Part shown: positions 5,747-6,010 of the stretch, piece after piece
Numbering within the stretch: position 1 is the first letter of the stretch
How the letters are laid out: the number at the start of each line of letters is the position of its first letter
DNA from: JALYUA01 sp038229875
GTDB lineage: Bacteria > Acidobacteriota > Thermoanaerobaculia > UBA5066 > Gp7-AA6
DNA: 6,010 nucleotides
Assembly: GCA_038229875.1 (NCBI GenBank)
Contig: JBBROA010000174.1
Span: forward strand, 1 to 6,010
Direction: 5' to 3'
The notes under the pieces: generated by a model
The model's database searches: none
What the model saw: only the letters and a program-made list of their open reading frames with translations
Told to the model about the DNA's origin: nothing
Translations under genes and position numbers: made by a program

Positions 5747-6010
5747 ATCCACGACTCGTTGCTCTTCTGTTTCTGGTTTCGGCGTGCGCCGCCCCCCTGG
5801 CGCCCGCGCTCTCACTCGACGCTCTGTTCGCGATTGACGCCCGCGAACCGGAGGAACGCACCGCGCGCGAATCCGAGAGGTACGACCGGGGGACTCGGGC
5901 GTTGGACGACGGAGACTGGGAAGAGGCGATCAAGGCGTTTCGAGAGGTCGCCGAGATGCACGGCGCCCGGGCGGATGGCGCGACGTACTGGCTCGCCTAC
6001 GGGCTGAACA
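5743..6010 (+). CDS. Exported TPR-like protein, N-terminal fragment
   Basis: The first 89 codons are present and the gene runs off the window. The ATG at 5743 overlaps the anti-sigma stop as ATGA and has AAAGGA at 5730-5735, seven bases upstream. The N-terminus is a signal peptide: MNPR, then the hydrophobic LVALLFLVSACAAPLAPALS. LVSAC (Cys15) would pass as a lipobox, so it may be an outer- or inner-membrane lipoprotein; cleavage after APA is the alternative. Residues about 46-88 (YDRGTRALDDGDWEEAIKAFREVAE, then ADGATYWLAYGLN) have the spacing and small/aromatic pattern of tetratricopeptide repeats. As the third member of a sigma / anti-sigma operon it may be the main output or the sensor partner, acting in the periplasm on the side of the anti-sigma C-terminal domain. 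Downstream domains are not visible. Confidence 0.8.
   Translation, partial: MNPRLVALLFLVSACAAPLAPALSLDALFAIDAREPEERTARESERYDRGTRALDDGDWEEAIKAFREVAEMHGARADGATYWLAYGLN

Noticed and set aside
3275..5815. Very long minus-strand open frame (846 codons)
   Set aside because: It runs antisense to the clear sigma and anti-sigma genes and out of frame with DedA-rhodanese; it is Arg/Ala/Gly/Pro-rich with no recognisable motif, typical of GC-rich shadow frames.
1..6010. CRISPR array, tRNA/rRNA gene or insertion sequence
   Set aside because: No regularly spaced repeats, no tRNA-like cloverleaf sequence, and no transposase motif or paired terminal repeats were seen on reading both strands.

Overview
The window is about two-thirds GC, with long spurious open frames on both strands, as expected in such DNA. 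It comes from a bacterial chromosome. The first gene is the tail of kdsA (Kdo-8-phosphate synthase), so the organism is probably a diderm that makes LPS. The gene mix fits a soil or sediment lineage such as Acidobacteriota: a DUF885-like exported protein, a DedA-rhodanese fusion, and an ECF sigma / anti-sigma / TPR-type operon. That assignment is inference from gene style only.

Layout. Positions 2-190 (+): C-terminus of KdsA. 191-310: a gap with an imperfect stem-loop. 311-1981 (+): a secreted DUF885-like protein that seems to lack the usual HExxGH zinc motif. 2043-3056 (+): an FAD/NAD(P)H oxidoreductase of the thioredoxin-reductase / YpdA type. 3057-3123: a short gap between convergent genes, with a GC-rich hairpin. 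3124-4089 (-): a DedA (VTT) membrane domain fused to a rhodanese domain. 4090-4403: a divergent intergenic region with one ECF-like promoter candidate for each direction. 4404-4964 (+): an ECF sigma factor. 4961-5746 (+): its zinc-finger, single-pass anti-sigma factor. 5743-6010 (+): the start of an exported TPR-like protein that runs off the window. The last three genes are joined by two ATGA stop/start overlaps.

The most notable observation is in the DedA-rhodanese gene. Its frame meets a TGA at 3285-3283, inside the rhodanese active-site loop, two residues after the catalytic-type Cys (Tyr-Cys-Thr-TGA-Pro-Asn-Glu). As I recall them, homologous DedA-rhodanese fusions have a second Cys there. 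The same frame continues for 52 codons with a textbook rhodanese C-terminus, including GGLDAW, before another TGA at 3124-3126. A GC-rich hairpin lies 15 nt after the TGA, with its apical loop 21 nt after it, roughly where a bacterial SECIS element would be. This could be a selenocysteine codon giving a Cys-Thr-Sec motif. A fresh nonsense mutation or a sequencing error is the alternative. Ordinary gene calling would cut the protein at 268 residues and hide its end.

A possible regulatory link is that the divergent ECF sigma gene and the DedA-rhodanese gene each have an upstream AAC-N18-TCYAA element. The sigma factor might therefore control both itself and this membrane/redox protein. The nearby FAD-dependent disulfide-reductase-like enzyme makes a thiol/selenol redox theme plausible, but nothing here proves it.
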